A DNA stretch of 64,000 nt from JABDLO01 sp035327565. Its GTDB lineage: Bacteria; Bacteroidota; Bacteroidia; Chitinophagales; Saprospiraceae. The first letter of the stretch is position 1, and each line of letters opens with the position of its first letter. This document shows, in pieces, positions 17,606-26,652 of this stretch. Location: the NCBI GenBank assembly GCA_035327565.1, contig DAOLDB010000019.1:3375-67374 (forward strand). Direction: 5' to 3'. The translations under genes were made by a program, and so were the position numbers. The notes under the pieces were generated by a model. The model did no database searches. It was not told where the DNA came from and saw nothing but the letters and a program-made list of their open reading frames with translations.

Positions 17606-17722
17606 TTAACCTTGTCTTTGTTTAAACTTGGGATTCTTCTTGTTAATAATATAAATCTTTCCCTTACGCTTAACTATTTTACAATCAGCCGATCTTTTTT
17701 TTACTGAAGCTCTAACTTTCAT
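17606..17722 (-). CDS. rpmJ: 50S ribosomal protein L36
   Basis: A 38-residue frame between infA and rpsM reads MKVRASVKKRSADCKIVKRK at the start and ends NPKFKQRQG, which is L36. Only one cysteine remains of the Cys3His zinc site found in zinc-binding L36, so this is the zinc-free form. Position, length and end sequence leave little doubt. Confidence 0.97.
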   Translation of the reverse strand: MKVRASVKKRSADCKIVKRKGKIYIINKKNPKFKQRQG

Positions 17723-17771
17723 GACTATGATTTATTTAAGGCATTGTAAACGATACAAAACCATCTATTTT

Positions 17772-17990
17772 TTATTTATATCTGTATGTGATCCTCCCTC
17801 GCGTCAGATCATATGGTGACATTTCTACCGACACTTTGTCTCCTGGCAATATCCGGATATAATTCATTCGCATCCTTCCTGAAATGGTTGCGGTAATGAT
17901 ATGATCGTTTTCAAGTCTTACCCTGAACATCGCATTAGAAAGTGCTTCCTCGATGATACCATCCTGCTTAATTAAGTCCTGTTTTGCCAT
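17772..17990 (-). CDS. infA: Translation initiation factor IF-1
   Basis: The 72-residue S1/OB-fold protein has the classical start MAKQDLIKQDGIIEEALSNA. An upstream TTG at 17996 is rejected in favour of this ATG. IF-1 blocks the A site during initiation. It follows map by 24 nt. A GATATTTG sequence (18008-18015, minus strand) resembling the box before porV lies in this gap and may add an internal promoter. Confidence 0.97.
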   Translation of the reverse strand: MAKQDLIKQDGIIEEALSNAMFRVRLENDHIITATISGRMRMNYIRILPGDKVSVEMSPYDLTRGRITYRYK

Positions 17991-18014
17991 TTTCAAAATT
18001 CGGAGTGCAAATAT

Positions 18015-18824
18015 CTAATTTTTTATCGATATTTCTTTAATATTCTCATTATTTTTAAGAATATCACATATAATCTCATGATCTGATAAAATATCAGGTC
18101 CATTTTTTGTTATAGCTACAGTATGTTCATAATGAGCAGATGGAAGCCGGTCTTTGGTTACTATGGTCCAACCATCATTGATCTGCCGGATTTCCTTCTT
18201 TCCCAGGTTAATCATCGGTTCAATTGCGATGACCATACCTTCTTTCAATAATATTCCTTGACCTTTTTTACCAAAATTAGGAATATCAGGAGCTTCGTGA
18301 AGATTTTTTCCTACTCCATGACCAACCAACTCGCGAACCACTCCATATCCGGAAAATTTCTCAGTATGGAGCTGAATGGCATATCCAATATCTCCAGTTC
18401 TGTTTCCAGGGGTAGCTTCTTTGATGCCGAGATAAAGTGACTCGTTAGTCACTTCACATAATTTCACTACTGCTGACTCAACCCCATCAAATACAAAGGT
18501 GTATGCCGAGTCGCCATAGTAACCATTTTTCAGAACACCACAATCAATGGATAATATGTCAGTGTCCTCAAATGGCTTTTCTGATGGTATTCCATGGACT
18601 ACTGCTTCATTGACTGAAATACAAAGCGTCGCTGGAAATCCCTGATATCCTTTAAATCCTGGGATGCCTCCATGATCTCTAATAAATGTCTCCGCTTCCA
18701 GATCAATGGTTTTGCCTGTCACGCCTGGCTCAAGTAATGAAGCAATGTAGGCGAGTGTCCGGCTAACCAGCATACAACTTTCCCGGATCAATTCAATCTC
18801 CTCAGGTGTTTTATACTCAATCAT
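18015..18824 (-). CDS. map: Methionine aminopeptidase, type I
   Basis: The 269-residue protein carries the five metal ligands of type I enzymes in context: Asp in SIDCGVLKNGYYGDSA (two Asp), His in VGHGVGKNLHE, and Glu in AIEPMIN and HYEHTVAIT. It removes the initiator Met from nascent proteins. It is 12 nt after secY and belongs to the spc-operon extension secY-map-infA-rpmJ. The last 20 or so residues form a charged tail. Confidence 0.97.
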   Translation of the reverse strand: MIEYKTPEEIELIRESCMLVSRTLAYIASLLEPGVTGKTIDLEAETFIRDHGGIPGFKGYQGFPATLCISVNEAVVHGIPSEKPFEDTDILSIDCGVLKNGYYGDSAYTFVFDGVESAVVKLCEVTNESLYLGIKEATPGNRTGDIGYAIQLHTEKFSGYGVVRELVGHGVGKNLHEAPDIPNFGKKGQGILLKEGMVIAIEPMINLGKKEIRQINDGWTIVTKDRLPSAHYEHTVAITKNGPDILSDHEIICDILKNNENIKEISIKN

Positions 18825-18836
18825 ATGCGTTGGACT

Positions 18837-20201
18837 CTACATGCTTGCGCCAATCTGAATGCCCCCGCTGCTTCTACCTTTTAATTTTCCTGACTTTACC
18901 AAACCATCATATTTTCTCATCAACAAATAACTTTCTATCTGTTGTAATGTGTCTAATACCACTCCTACCAAAATCAATAATGAAGTACCTCCATAAAACT
19001 GAGCAAAGGAGATATTTACTCCAAACAAAGCTACTATGGCAGGAAGAATGGAAATGACACCTAAAAATACAGATCCCGGTAAGGTTACCTTTGTAACCAG
19101 TGAATCTATGTAGTCCTGTGTCTGTTTCCCTGGTTTAATACCTGGTATAAAAGAATTTTGTCTCTTTAAAAATTCAGCATATTGTTGCGGATTGACCAGA
19201 AGAGCTGTATATACATAGGTGAATATAACTACCAGAAAGAAAAATATAACATTATACGGCAAGGATAACCAATCGTTCAAACTCTGTAAAGCACCCGTTG
19301 CAGCGGCATCCTGGTTTACCCATTGCACCAGGGTGCTCGGTAAAAACATAATGGCCTGAGCAAATATAATAGGCATTACCCCGGCAGCATTTACTTTTAA
19401 TGGAATATAGTCCCTTGCTCCAGCTACCGGAATATTTCCGGAAGTACGTCCGACCATACGCTTTGCAAATTGAATAGGAATCTTTCGTACACCCTGAACC
19501 AGTAAAATAGTGCCTAATACTACGAAAAACAACACAATCAATTCAAATAGAAGTACAAATAATCCACTTTTAGCCAGTTGATTTTGAATTTCAGCTATAA
19601 ACGAGGCTGGCAAAGTGGCTATGATTCCTATCATAATGAGCAAAGAAATACCATTACCTATTCCCCGGTCAGTGATTTTCTCACCCAGCCACATTGCAAA
19701 TATAGTTCCTGTTGACAGGGTTATAATGTTACTGAACCAAAATACTGTTGGATTTATATTGGGGTCAACCCCACCCAAAGAACTGATAAAAGCGAGGTAT
19801 CCACTTCCTTGAACTAAAGTGATAGCTACAGTAAGTAAACGAGTGATCTGTGTCAACTTCTTTCTACCTGATTCACCTTCTTTCTGCTGCAATCGTTGAA
19901 AATAAGGTACGGCAAATCCCAGTAACTGAATAATAATAGAGGCAGTAATATAGGGCATGATACCCAAGGCAAAAATCGATCCTTGATTGAATGCTCCTCC
20001 TGTAAAGGCGTTGATCAAACCTAAAATATCATTGGCAGCTCTTCCTGAAGCTGCCAGCTCAAGTGCCTGGTAATTAACTCCAGGGAGAACAACAAATGAG
20101 CCAAATCTGAAAACCAGCAATAGAGCCAAAGTAAAAAGTATTCTTTTTCTTAGCTCTTCAATTTTCCAGATATTCTTTAAAGTCTCTATTAATTTATTCA
20201 T
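18837..20201 (-). CDS. secY: Preprotein translocase subunit SecY
   Basis: The 454-residue protein has about ten transmembrane segments and SecY motifs, including GIMPYITASIIIQLL and VNAAGVMPIIFAQAI, with the cytoplasmic loop NPQQYAEFLKRQNSFIPGI. It forms the protein-conducting channel of the inner membrane that also feeds T9SS cargo into the periplasm. It begins 9 nt after rplO. Confidence 0.98.
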   Translation of the reverse strand: MNKLIETLKNIWKIEELRKRILFTLALLLVFRFGSFVVLPGVNYQALELAASGRAANDILGLINAFTGGAFNQGSIFALGIMPYITASIIIQLLGFAVPYFQRLQQKEGESGRKKLTQITRLLTVAITLVQGSGYLAFISSLGGVDPNINPTVFWFSNIITLSTGTIFAMWLGEKITDRGIGNGISLLIMIGIIATLPASFIAEIQNQLAKSGLFVLLFELIVLFFVVLGTILLVQGVRKIPIQFAKRMVGRTSGNIPVAGARDYIPLKVNAAGVMPIIFAQAIMFLPSTLVQWVNQDAAATGALQSLNDWLSLPYNVIFFFLVVIFTYVYTALLVNPQQYAEFLKRQNSFIPGIKPGKQTQDYIDSLVTKVTLPGSVFLGVISILPAIVALFGVNISFAQFYGGTSLLILVGVVLDTLQQIESYLLMRKYDGLVKSGKLKGRSSGGIQIGASM

Positions 20202-20210
20202 CCGATGTTA

Positions 20211-20657
20211 TTATATGATATTGACAGTACCTCCTGCCGCAGTGATTTTATCTGTAGCAACTCCTGAAGCTCCATGTGCTGATATGGTTAAAGAAACTTT
20301 TACATCCCCCACTCCCAATATTTTAATTTTATCGTTCTTTTTAACGATACCCAATTCGTATAAAACGGCAGGGTCGATGGTATTCACACTATATTTCTCG
20401 TGAATTTCCTGGAGCCTGAACAGATTCAAAGGAATGTATTCTACTCTGTTTGGACTTTTGAATCCTCTCTTGGGAAGACGCATTTGCAATGGCATTTGTC
20501 CTCCTTCATGATTTCTTTTCTCTTTGTATCCAGATCTGGATTTTGCTCCCTTGTGTCCACGTGTAGAGGTTCCACCTGATCCTGAACCTTGTCCCCGGCC
20601 TTTCCTCTTATTTTTTCTTACTGACCCTTTTGCGGGTTTTAGATTATGTAACTCCAT
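20211..20657 (-). CDS. rplO: 50S ribosomal protein L15
   Basis: This 148-residue L15 has a Gly/Arg-rich N-terminal extension (GRGQGSGSGGTSTRGHKGAK) and the C-terminal core ending in ITAAGGTVNII. It is a late-assembly 50S protein. It lies 14 nt after rpmD and 9 nt before secY. Confidence 0.97.
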   Translation of the reverse strand: MELHNLKPAKGSVRKNKRKGRGQGSGSGGTSTRGHKGAKSRSGYKEKRNHEGGQMPLQMRLPKRGFKSPNRVEYIPLNLFRLQEIHEKYSVNTIDPAVLYELGIVKKNDKIKILGVGDVKVSLTISAHGASGVATDKITAAGGTVNII

Positions 20658-20671
20658 TATATTAATTTCCT

Positions 20672-20851
20672 TTATTCTTCTTCAACAGTTACCAAATGAG
20701 ATACTTTATTGACCATCCCCCTGATCTGGGGTGTAGCTTCTTTAACAACACTTTGGTTGATCTTTCTAAGACCCAAAGCTTCCAGGGTTCTTTTAATCCT
20801 TTTACTTCTGTCAATTGAGCTCTTAACCTGGGTAATTTTTATTTTTTCCAT
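20672..20851 (-). CDS. rpmD: 50S ribosomal protein L30
   Basis: A 59-residue frame between rpsE and rplO begins MEKIKITQVKSSIDRSKRIK and continues with LEALGLRKIN, then PQIRGMVNKVSHLV, the L30 signature. Both gaps are short (21 and 14 nt). Confidence 0.96.
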   Translation of the reverse strand: MEKIKITQVKSSIDRSKRIKRTLEALGLRKINQSVVKEATPQIRGMVNKVSHLVTVEEE

Positions 20852-20872
20852 CCTTTCAACCTTTGAGGGTAA

Positions 20873-21382
20873 TTATCCTAAAAAAACTTTTTCCATTGAC
20901 ACGTTTCTGTCTTTTGCAACCTCTTGTGGGGTCCTTAGCTTGGTCAATGCATCAATGGTAGCTTTAACCACATTGTGAGGGTTGGAAGAACCCTGAGATT
21001 TTGCCAATACATTATGTATTCCGGCTATCTCTAAAACCGCTCTCATCGCTCCCCCCGCTATAACACCGGTACCATCTGCTGCAGGCTTAATATATACTTT
21101 ACCTGCGCCGAATTTTCCTTTTTGATCATGAGGAATGGTTCCTTTAAATACAGGCACTTTTACCAGGTTCTTTTTTGCATCATCCACGGCTTTCGCTATG
21201 GATTCAGATACATCTCTGGCTTTTCCCAGTCCCTGACCAACTGTCCCATTTCCATCGCCCACAACAACCAGGGCTGAAAAACTAAAAGTCCTCCCCCCTT
21301 TGGTAACTTTTGCAACCCTTTGCAAGCTTACCAGTTTTTCTTTAAGCTCCGTTTCAGCCGCTTTAATTCTTTTTTCTGTCAT
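20873..21382 (-). CDS. rpsE: 30S ribosomal protein S5
   Basis: This 169-residue S5 has the double-stranded-RNA-binding-like N-terminal domain (VAKVTKGGRTFSFSALVVVG) and the C-terminal domain with SNPHNVVKAT. It contributes to decoding accuracy and to mRNA entry. It starts 6 nt after rplR. Confidence 0.98.
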   Translation of the reverse strand: MTEKRIKAAETELKEKLVSLQRVAKVTKGGRTFSFSALVVVGDGNGTVGQGLGKARDVSESIAKAVDDAKKNLVKVPVFKGTIPHDQKGKFGAGKVYIKPAADGTGVIAGGAMRAVLEIAGIHNVLAKSQGSSNPHNVVKATIDALTKLRTPQEVAKDRNVSMEKVFLG

Positions 21383-21388
21383 TACCGA

Positions 21389-21733
21389 TTAAAATTTTAG
21401 ACCCGCTTCTCTGGCACCTTCAGCCAACGCTTTTACCCTGCCATGGTACAAATACCCGGATCGGTCAAAAACCGCGGTTTCGATTTTTTTATTTAATAAT
21501 TGATTACCAATATCTTTTCCAACCTCTTTCGCGGCCTCTATTCCCTTTTTTTCTGTATTTAATGTCCGGGTTGATGATGCTGCTAAAGTAGCTCCACTGA
21601 TGTCGTCCACTGCCTGCACATAAATATTTGTATTGCTTCTGAACACAGACAACCTGGGCTTTAATGCAGTTCCCGATATCTTCTTCCTGATACCAAGATG
21701 TATTTTCTTTCTTCTTTTTTCTTTAATGTTCAT
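21389..21733 (-). CDS. rplR: 50S ribosomal protein L18
   Basis: This 114-residue L18 has a basic N terminus and typical blocks (RLSVFRSNTNIYVQAVDD, then DRSGYLYHGRVKALAEGAR). It binds 5S rRNA together with L5. Confidence 0.97.
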   Translation of the reverse strand: MNIKEKRRKKIHLGIRKKISGTALKPRLSVFRSNTNIYVQAVDDISGATLAASSTRTLNTEKKGIEAAKEVGKDIGNQLLNKKIETAVFDRSGYLYHGRVKALAEGAREAGLKF

Positions 21734-21776
21734 TTCACAACCAGTTTAGACTACGCTAATTTTATTCTAAAATCTA

Positions 21777-22331
21777 TTATTTCTTTGCTGTCTTTCCAGC
21801 TTTCCTTCTGATTATCTCATCGGAATACTTAATACCTTTTCCTTTGTAAGGCTCAGGCTTCCTGAATGAGCGAATTTTTGCAGCCACCTGTCCAATGAGC
21901 TGTTTATCGATTCCTTCAAGTATAATGGATGGATTTTTACCTTTTTCCATTAAAGTGGATACTTTAATCTCGTCAGGAATATAAAAATATATTGGGTGTG
22001 AATATCCCACAGTAATTTCAAGAAGATTTCCTGTATTATTCACTCTGTAACCCACACCGACCAATTCCAGTTCCTTTTTATATCCAGTACTTACACCTAT
22101 AACCATATTGTTGATCAAAGATCTGTAGAGTCCATGAATGGATCGGTGCCTTTTTTGATCGGTAGGCCTTTCAACCACAATATTATTATCTTCCACCTTC
22201 ACAGTCAGGTCGGGATCAATCTGCTGATAAAGCTCACCTTTGGGGCCTTTCACTTTCACTAAATTGCCTTTGGAAACTTCTATTTGTACTCCTGAAGCCA
22301 ATTCTATCGGTGCCTTTCCTATTCTTGACAT
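21777..22331 (-). CDS. rplF: 50S ribosomal protein L6
   Basis: This 184-residue L6 starts MSRIGKAPIELASGV and ends with the KPEPYKGKGIKYSDE motif near the sarcin-ricin loop contact. Two homologous beta domains are apparent. It lies 22 nt after rpsH. Confidence 0.98.
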   Translation of the reverse strand: MSRIGKAPIELASGVQIEVSKGNLVKVKGPKGELYQQIDPDLTVKVEDNNIVVERPTDQKRHRSIHGLYRSLINNMVIGVSTGYKKELELVGVGYRVNNTGNLLEITVGYSHPIYFYIPDEIKVSTLMEKGKNPSIILEGIDKQLIGQVAAKIRSFRKPEPYKGKGIKYSDEIIRRKAGKTAKK

Positions 22332-22353
22332 ATCAACTCTGGGTTAAAATTTA

Positions 22354-22758
22354 TTAATATATATAGCACAAAACTTCTCCACCTACGTGTTCCTTCCTCG
22401 CTTGCTTATCCGTCATCAATCCTTTTGAAGTTGAAATAATTGCAATACCAAGTCCATTGATGATACGGGGAAGATCACCGGATGCAGAATATTTTCTTAA
22501 CCCAGGTCTGCTGATTCTTCCCAATGACCTGATCATGGGTTCTTTGGTTTGAGTATCATATTTCAACGCAATATCAATTACCCCTTGCTTACCGGCTTCT
22601 TCATTAAACCGGTACTTCAGAATGTAACCATTTTCGTATAAAATTTCAGTAATGCTTTTCTTTAATTTGGATGCAGGGATAGACACCGTTCTATGCCCTG
22701 CTTTTTGAGCATTTCTTATCCTGGTTAGGAAATCCGCAATTGGATCTGTTACTGCCAT
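22354..22758 (-). CDS. rpsH: 30S ribosomal protein S8
   Basis: This 134-residue S8 starts MAVTDPIADFLTRIRNAQ and ends in the GLMTDKQARKEHVGGEVLCY core. It is a primary binder of the 16S central domain and the spc-operon repressor in E. coli. Confidence 0.98.
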   Translation of the reverse strand: MAVTDPIADFLTRIRNAQKAGHRTVSIPASKLKKSITEILYENGYILKYRFNEEAGKQGVIDIALKYDTQTKEPMIRSLGRISRPGLRKYSASGDLPRIINGLGIAIISTSKGLMTDKQARKEHVGGEVLCYIY

Positions 22759-22791
22759 TAATTTAATTTTTAAATGCTTTTAATGATTAAT

Positions 22792-23061
22792 TTACCAACT
22801 CGCTTTGGTTAACCCCGGGATTTTTCCTTCCAATGCCATTTCTCTGAAAGTAACCCGGTTGATGCCAAATTTCCGCATATAGCCTTTAGGTCTGCCTGTC
22901 AGTTTACAGCGGTTATGCAGTCTGATTTTTGAGGAGTTTTTTGGCAATTTATCCAATTCTTCCCATTTGCCTTCCTTTTTGAGCTGAGCCCGGAGTTTGG
23001 CATATTTATTAACCAGTTTTTGTCTCTTTGCCTCCCTGGCAATGATAGATTTCTTGGCCAT
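22792..23061 (-). CDS. rpsN: 30S ribosomal protein S14 (zinc-free form)
   Basis: This 89-residue S14 contains RCKLTGRPKGYMRKFGINR, without the paired CxxC zinc motifs of short S14. It is the longer, zinc-independent form. It lies 9 nt after rplE. Confidence 0.98.
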   Translation of the reverse strand: MAKKSIIAREAKRQKLVNKYAKLRAQLKKEGKWEELDKLPKNSSKIRLHNRCKLTGRPKGYMRKFGINRVTFREMALEGKIPGLTKASW

Positions 23062-23070
23062 TATAAACAG

Positions 23071-23628
23071 TTAATTTGTTTGATTTTTAAATGGTATACC
23101 TAATTCTTTTAAAAGGGCATGGGCTTCTGCATCTGTCCTGGCTGAAGTGACAAATGTGATATCCATTCCTGTAATATTATTTACTTTATCCAGATCGATT
23201 TCCGGAAATATAATTTGCTCCTGGATGCCCATGGAAAAATTGCCCCGACCATCAAAACTTTTGTCATTGATCCCGCGAAAATCTCTCACCCTGGGCAACG
23301 CTACAGCGATCAATCTTTCGAGGAATTCATACATTCTTTCGTTTCTCAGCGTTAACCGGGCTCCAATGGTCATTCCTTCTCTTAACTTAAAATTGGAAAC
23401 AGATTTCCTCGCTTTAGTCGGAACTGCTTTTTGTCCAGCAATCAGTGTAAGCTCTGACAAAGCACTGTCAACCAATTTTTTATCTTGCGTGGCTCTGCCC
23501 ACACCCTGATTGATGCAAATCTTCAATAACCGGGGAACTTCCATATTGGATTTGTAACCAAACTTATCCTTCAATTTGGGTACAATTTCCTCAGTATACT
23601 TTATTTTCAAAGCAGGTTTATAACTCAT
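23071..23628 (-). CDS. rplE: 50S ribosomal protein L5
   Basis: This 185-residue L5 holds the conserved core (ICINQGVGRATQDKK, then REGMTIGARLTLR). The ATG at 23628 overlaps the rplX stop in a TGATG arrangement, which suggests translational coupling; a GTG one codon earlier is less likely. L5 binds 5S rRNA and contacts the P-site tRNA. Confidence 0.98.
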   Translation of the reverse strand: MSYKPALKIKYTEEIVPKLKDKFGYKSNMEVPRLLKICINQGVGRATQDKKLVDSALSELTLIAGQKAVPTKARKSVSNFKLREGMTIGARLTLRNERMYEFLERLIAVALPRVRDFRGINDKSFDGRGNFSMGIQEQIIFPEIDLDKVNNITGMDITFVTSARTDAEAHALLKELGIPFKNQTN

Positions 23629-23975
23629 CACTTTAATATTTCACCAGATTTTTTAGAATATCGAACCAATTTACCCTCCACGACTTTGCGCCCTATGCGG
23701 GAAGGTTCCCCAGTTCGGGGATCAATTACCATTACATTGCTGATGTGTATAGGTGCTTCCATTTTATTAATACCTCCTGGAGTAGTCTGTGTAGGTTTGG
23801 TGTGTTTTGTTATCATGTTAACATCAGTAACAATTACTCTTTGTTTTGAGGCCAAAACTTCCCTAACCTCACCTTCCTGACCTTTGTAAGCTCCGGAAAT
23901 GACCCTTACTTTGTCCCCTTTTTTAATTTTCATCTTAGGGGCAAATCTTTTGGTATTTACTTTCTGTTTCTTCAT
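23628..23975 (-). CDS. rplX: 50S ribosomal protein L24
   Basis: This 115-residue L24 has a KOW motif (KKGDKVRVISGAYKGQEGEV) and the RIGRKV element. It initiates 50S assembly near the exit tunnel. It shares one base with the start of rplE. Confidence 0.97.
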   Translation of the reverse strand: MKKQKVNTKRFAPKMKIKKGDKVRVISGAYKGQEGEVREVLASKQRVIVTDVNMITKHTKPTQTTPGGINKMEAPIHISNVMVIDPRTGEPSRIGRKVVEGKLVRYSKKSGEILK

Positions 23976-23989
23976 AATGTTCTATACAG

Positions 23990-24355
23990 TTAGAGCACCT
24001 CAGGCGCAAGTGAAACAATTCTCATAAAATCTTTATCCCTTAATTCTCTGGCAACTGGGCCAAAAATACGCGTACCGCGAGGCTCATTGGCAGCATTCAA
24101 CAATACCACAGCATTATCGTCAAAACGGATATAAGATCCATCCTTCCTTCTCAATTCTTTCTTTGTTCTCACCACGACTGCTTTTGAAACCGACCCTTTT
24201 TTAATACCTCCGGGAGTAGCATCTTTTACCGTAACAATGATCGTATCACCTATATAGGCATATCTTCTCCTTGTACCTCCCAATACTTTTATACAAAGTA
24301 CTTCTTTGGCTCCACTATTGTCAGCAACTTTCAATCTGGTTTCCGCCTGAATCAT
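23990..24355 (-). CDS. rplN: 50S ribosomal protein L14
   Basis: This 121-residue L14 starts MIQAETRLKVADNSGAKEVL and ends RIVSLAPEVL. It forms a bridge to 16S rRNA and is a docking site for ribosome silencing factors. It is 34 nt after rpsQ. Confidence 0.98.
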   Translation of the reverse strand: MIQAETRLKVADNSGAKEVLCIKVLGGTRRRYAYIGDTIIVTVKDATPGGIKKGSVSKAVVVRTKKELRRKDGSYIRFDDNAVVLLNAANEPRGTRIFGPVARELRDKDFMRIVSLAPEVL

Positions 24356-24389
24356 TTCATTTAAATTTTTAAAAGTATGATGAATCTAC

Positions 24390-24647
24390 TTACTTCGCTT
24401 TTTCCAATACAGTATCTAATCTCCATCGCTTCTTCTTACTGATGGGTCTGCATTCAACAATTTTAACCAAGTCACCTTCATTGCAGATGTTATTTTCATC
24501 GTGAACCAGAAATTTCTTGGATTTCTTCACGAACTTACCGTAAATTGGGTGTTTTAGTTTTCTTTCAACCATAACAGCAGCCGTCTTTGCCATTTTATTA
24601 CTGGTGACGACGCCTATCCTGGATTTTCTTTCTTTTCTTTCAGACAT
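24390..24647 (-). CDS. rpsQ: 30S ribosomal protein S17
   Basis: This 85-residue S17 has the OB-fold core (RIGVVTSNKMAKTAAVMVER, then CRPISKKKRWRL). It is an early 16S 5' domain binder and lies 18 nt after rpmC. Confidence 0.97.
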   Translation of the reverse strand: MSERKERKSRIGVVTSNKMAKTAAVMVERKLKHPIYGKFVKKSKKFLVHDENNICNEGDLVKIVECRPISKKKRWRLDTVLEKAK

Positions 24648-24665
24648 TGTTAATAAGTTAAAATA

Positions 24666-24926
24666 CTACGAATTTCTTCTCCTCTTTCTGATTTTACTTC
24701 TCTTGCTTATCTGTTCAGGAGTCATTGCATTGATCTCTCTTTTTCGAATTTCAGTATTCAGACGAGCGATATCTCTTCGAACGGCTCGGATCACCATTGG
24801 ATTATCGAGCCCTTTTACAGAATGATCAAATTGAAGTTTTTGATATTTGCTCTCAGTTTCTTTGAGTTCATTAACCAGTTCTTCATCAGAAAACTCCTGC
24901 AATTCAATATATTTTTTAGTTGCCAT
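24666..24926 (-). CDS. rpmC: 50S ribosomal protein L29
   Basis: Residues 1-65 match L29 (FSDEELVNELKETESKYQKL, then NPMVIRAVRRDIARL). A further 20 or so basic residues form a tail. Total length is 86 aa against about 63-70 in most bacteria. It sits near the peptide exit tunnel. Confidence 0.95.
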   Translation of the reverse strand: MATKKYIELQEFSDEELVNELKETESKYQKLQFDHSVKGLDNPMVIRAVRRDIARLNTEIRKREINAMTPEQISKRSKIRKRRRNS

Positions 24927-24953
24927 AACGCTGATTTCTTATGCTTAGCTATA

Positions 24954-25382
24954 TCAATTAAATTTTCCTTCATAATCCCTTCTCACCACCAATTTGGTCA
25001 GTACAGGAAGTTTTTGAGCAGCTAACCGCATTGCTTCTTTCGCAATATCAAAAGGTACTCCATCTAATTCAAACATAATGGTCCCTGGTTTGACCACAGC
25101 TACCCAATGATCCAATGCTCCCTTACCTTTACCCATCCGCACTTCCTGAGGCTTGGCGGTGATAGGTTTGTCAGGAAATATTCTTATCCAGACCTTACCT
25201 TCTCTTTTCATGTGTCTGGTCATCGCTATCCGGGCAGATTCTATCTGCCTGTTGGTAATTCTTCCTGCATCCAATGATTTAAGCCCGAAAGAACCAAAGG
25301 ATATCGTACTACCCCGGTGTGCATTACCATGGATTCTTCCTTTCTGTTGCTTTCTGTATTTTGTTCTTTTTGGCTGTAACAT
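24954..25382 (-). CDS. rplP: 50S ribosomal protein L16
   Basis: This 142-residue L16 starts MLQPKRTKYRKQQKGRI and contains MTRHMKREGKVWIRIFPDKP and GKGKGALDHWVAVVKPG. It organises the A-site architecture of the 50S. It is preceded by a 78-nt spacer with a possible internal promoter. Confidence 0.98.
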   Translation of the reverse strand: MLQPKRTKYRKQQKGRIHGNAHRGSTISFGSFGLKSLDAGRITNRQIESARIAMTRHMKREGKVWIRIFPDKPITAKPQEVRMGKGKGALDHWVAVVKPGTIMFELDGVPFDIAKEAMRLAAQKLPVLTKLVVRRDYEGKFN

Positions 25383-25429
25383 TATTCTATTGTTTTATCT
25401 TAAAATGCTGCCTTTTGCGAAAAGCGGGG

Positions 25430-25437
25430 CAAAGCTA
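25430..25437 (-). promoter_or_regulatory. Possible internal promoter before rplP
   Basis: On the minus strand TAGCTTTG followed by C matches TAnnTTTG, 47 nt before the rplP start, in an unusually long spacer for this cluster. No TTG is found 19 nt upstream, so it is only a candidate. Confidence 0.35.
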
Positions 25438-25460
25438 CAACATAAGTTTATAATTACTCT

Positions 25461-26165
25461 TTATCTTCTTCTATTATTTCTTCGTTGTTGTGGTGCTTTC
25501 TGCGCTTTGTCAACTCCGATATTTGGAGAAAGGTCTCGTTTGCCTAAAACTTCACCTCTGCAAATCCACACTTTTACACCAATTTTTCCATATACAGTTT
25601 GAGCTTCTACCAAAGCATAATCAATATCCGCACGGAAAGTATGCAATGGTGTTCTGCCATCCTTATACTCTTCACTTCTAGCCATCTCCGCACCATTTAA
25701 TCGGCCACTGATTCTAACTTTTATACCTTCAGCTCCGGCACGCATGGTGGATTGAATAGCCATTTTTATGGCTCTTCTGTAATTGATTCTGGCTTCAATC
25801 TGCTTTGCCACCGTTTCACCCACTATAAATGCATCCAGTTCTGGTTTACGAATTTCAACAATGTTTATCTGTACCTCTTTACCACTTAATTTTTTTAGTT
25901 CTTCCTTGATTCTGTCAACTTCCTGACCACCCTTTCCAATGATAATGCCTGGTCTTGATGTATGAATCGTCACTGTAATTCTTTTCAGAGTCCTTTCAAT
26001 GACTATTTTGGCAATTCCTCCTTTATTGACCCGGGCACGAAGGTATTTTCGGATGTTCTCGTCTTCAACTACTTTTTCCGCAAAATCCTTCCCACCAAAC
26101 CAGTTGGAGTCCCACCCCCTGATGATGCCTAAACGATTGCCAATTGGATTTGTCTTTTGACCCAT
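25461..26165 (-). CDS. rpsC: 30S ribosomal protein S3
   Basis: This 234-residue S3 has a type II KH domain (SRPGIIIGKGGQEVDRIKEE) and the C-terminal domain with GRLNGAEMARSE. It lines the mRNA entry channel. The C terminus is a basic tail (QQRRNNRRR). Confidence 0.98.
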   Translation of the reverse strand: MGQKTNPIGNRLGIIRGWDSNWFGGKDFAEKVVEDENIRKYLRARVNKGGIAKIVIERTLKRITVTIHTSRPGIIIGKGGQEVDRIKEELKKLSGKEVQINIVEIRKPELDAFIVGETVAKQIEARINYRRAIKMAIQSTMRAGAEGIKVRISGRLNGAEMARSEEYKDGRTPLHTFRADIDYALVEAQTVYGKIGVKVWICRGEVLGKRDLSPNIGVDKAQKAPQQRRNNRRR

Positions 26166-26195
26166 TCCGTTTATTTTTTTAAGTAATTTTGAATA

Positions 26196-26606
26196 TTATT
26201 CATTTTCTTCATTGACAGTTTCTACTTCTACTTCTTCATCCTCTGTTGTCTGATATAATGGCACTCTGTTTTCGATAACCAAAGTAACATGACAACTTCG
26301 TTTTCTTATCCTGTGTGCGCGTCCCTGAGGAGCAGGTCGTATTCTTTTTAACATGGTACCTTCGTCAGCAAAAATTCTTTTAATATACAGATCATAATCG
26401 TCCGCATTAAAAGTCATATTGTTTTTGTTCTCCCAGTTGGCTATGGCTGATAACAACAATTTTGTCAATGCCTCGGCTGCTTCCTTTTTAGTAAACTTTA
26501 GTATACCCAGGGCCTCATCCACTGATTTTCCTCTGATCAGATCCACTACCAGTCGCATTTTTCTGGCAGACATCGAACAATTTCTTAATTTAGCTACTGC
26601 TTCCAT
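26196..26606 (-). CDS. rplV: 50S ribosomal protein L22
   Basis: The first 115 residues match L22 (SARKMRLVVDLIRGKSVDEA, then GRAHRIRKRSCHVTLV). An acidic tail of about 20 residues (EDEEVEVETVNEENE) follows. Its loop lines the exit tunnel. It is 46 nt after rpsS. Confidence 0.97.
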   Translation of the reverse strand: MEAVAKLRNCSMSARKMRLVVDLIRGKSVDEALGILKFTKKEAAEALTKLLLSAIANWENKNNMTFNADDYDLYIKRIFADEGTMLKRIRPAPQGRAHRIRKRSCHVTLVIENRVPLYQTTEDEEVEVETVNEENE

Positions 26607-26652
26607 TTTATATATATTACATTTTTGCTATAACAGCATTTCATATATTATC

